Assembly: GCA_946479535.1 (NCBI GenBank)
Contig: CAMLGP010000217.1
Span: forward strand, 1-5,861
DNA length: 5,861 nucleotides
Direction: 5' to 3'
Source: an uncultured Bacteroidota bacterium
Lineage (GTDB): Bacteria > Bacteroidota > Bacteroidia > Chitinophagales > Chitinophagaceae
The position numbers were made by a program, and so were the translations under genes. This document shows positions 5,598-5,861 of the stretch, in pieces. The notes beneath the pieces were generated by a model. That model did no database searches and had not been told where the DNA came from. It saw only the letters and a list, made by a program, of their open reading frames with translations. Position 1 is the first letter of the stretch; the number at the start of each line of letters is the position of its first letter.

Positions 5598-5861
5598 ATG
5601 GGCGAACCATTGCGTTTTGCTATTATAGGGTGCGGAAAAATTGCTGGCAGGCACGCAGAACAGGCCTCTACTTTTGGAAAGGTTGTGGCTGTTTGTGACA
5701 TTGTCAGGGAAAAAGCGGATGCTTTGGCCAGTCAATTCAGTGCCCACCCCTATTATTCACTTGATAGCCTGCTTGCAGCTGAGAAAAACATCGATCTGAT
5801 TGCAGTATGTACCCCCAACTGGTTACATGCTGAACATTCCATTCATTGCCTTCGCGCAGGT
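5598..5861 (+). CDS. Gfo/Idh/MocA-family oxidoreductase, N-terminal part only (cut by window edge)
   Basis: 88 residues of an NAD(P)-dependent dehydrogenase Rossmann domain are visible. Members act in the cytoplasm on sugars, inositol, amino sugars and similar polyols. The start MGEPLRFAIIGCGKIAGRHA carries the family's nucleotide-binding GxGxxxxxH pattern (residues 11-19). Strand two follows (VVAVCDIVREKA), with an acidic Asp after the strand, then a helix. IDLIAVCTPNWLHAEHS matches the conserved V.(T/S)PN..H motif. The window ends at LRAG, just before the expected EKP motif that holds the catalytic lysine, so the catalytic part and substrate domain cannot be examined. The usual full length is about 330-400 residues. 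The gene is separated from the barrel gene by a terminator. Substrate cannot be assigned. Confidence 0.93.
   Translation, partial: MGEPLRFAIIGCGKIAGRHAEQASTFGKVVAVCDIVREKADALASQFSAHPYYSLDSLLAAEKNIDLIAVCTPNWLHAEHSIHCLRAG

Noticed and set aside
5466..5747. 93-codon minus-strand frame over the intergenic region and the start of the oxidoreductase
   Set aside because: It crosses the terminator-side repeats and runs antisense to a clear dehydrogenase N-terminus.

Overview
The window looks like a chromosomal segment from a member of the Bacteroidota, most plausibly Chitinophagaceae or a relative. This is inferred from several signs: a SusC-like outer-membrane beta-barrel protein with a carboxypeptidase-regulatory domain, a plug and a barrel; a Prc-type protease of the Bacteroidota layout; starts without a Shine-Dalgarno sequence; TAnnTTTG promoter elements of the Bacteroidota type; and a tRNA gene with no encoded CCA. 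No plasmid, phage, transposase or CRISPR genes are present.

Layout, left to right. Bases 1-1499 (minus strand) hold the first 499 codons of a periplasmic tail-specific (Prc/CtpA-like, S41) protease; its C-terminus lies beyond the left edge. Bases 1500-1878 are a divergent intergenic region. It contains an inverted-repeat element built of 8-bp units, a hairpin inside that element, a good TTG/TAnnTTTG promoter, and a small leader hairpin. A tRNA-His(GTG) follows at 1879-1953, then a long 17-bp-stem hairpin (1964-2023), then a small two-TM DUF445-like protein (2052-2609). The gap 2610-2719 holds a perfect 12-bp palindrome and a pair of 9-bp direct repeats 21 bp apart that match the LytTR-type operator pattern. 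Bases 2720-5374 encode an 884-residue outer-membrane beta-barrel protein. Its 3' intergenic region (5375-5597) contains a second copy of the octad inverted-repeat element enclosing a strong intrinsic terminator and a perfect 17-bp tandem duplication. A Gfo/Idh/MocA-type oxidoreductase starts at 5598 and runs off the right edge.

The genes do not form an obvious pathway. The protease and the barrel protein both belong to the cell envelope, but they are divergent and separated by a tRNA. The barrel gene appears to be its own transcription unit, with an operator-like region upstream and a terminator downstream. The non-coding structure is the most unusual part: two related octad-repeat elements 3.7 kb apart with different interiors, each holding a stem-loop, and the putative LytTR site in front of the barrel gene. 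I found no clear evidence of a wholly new multi-gene system.
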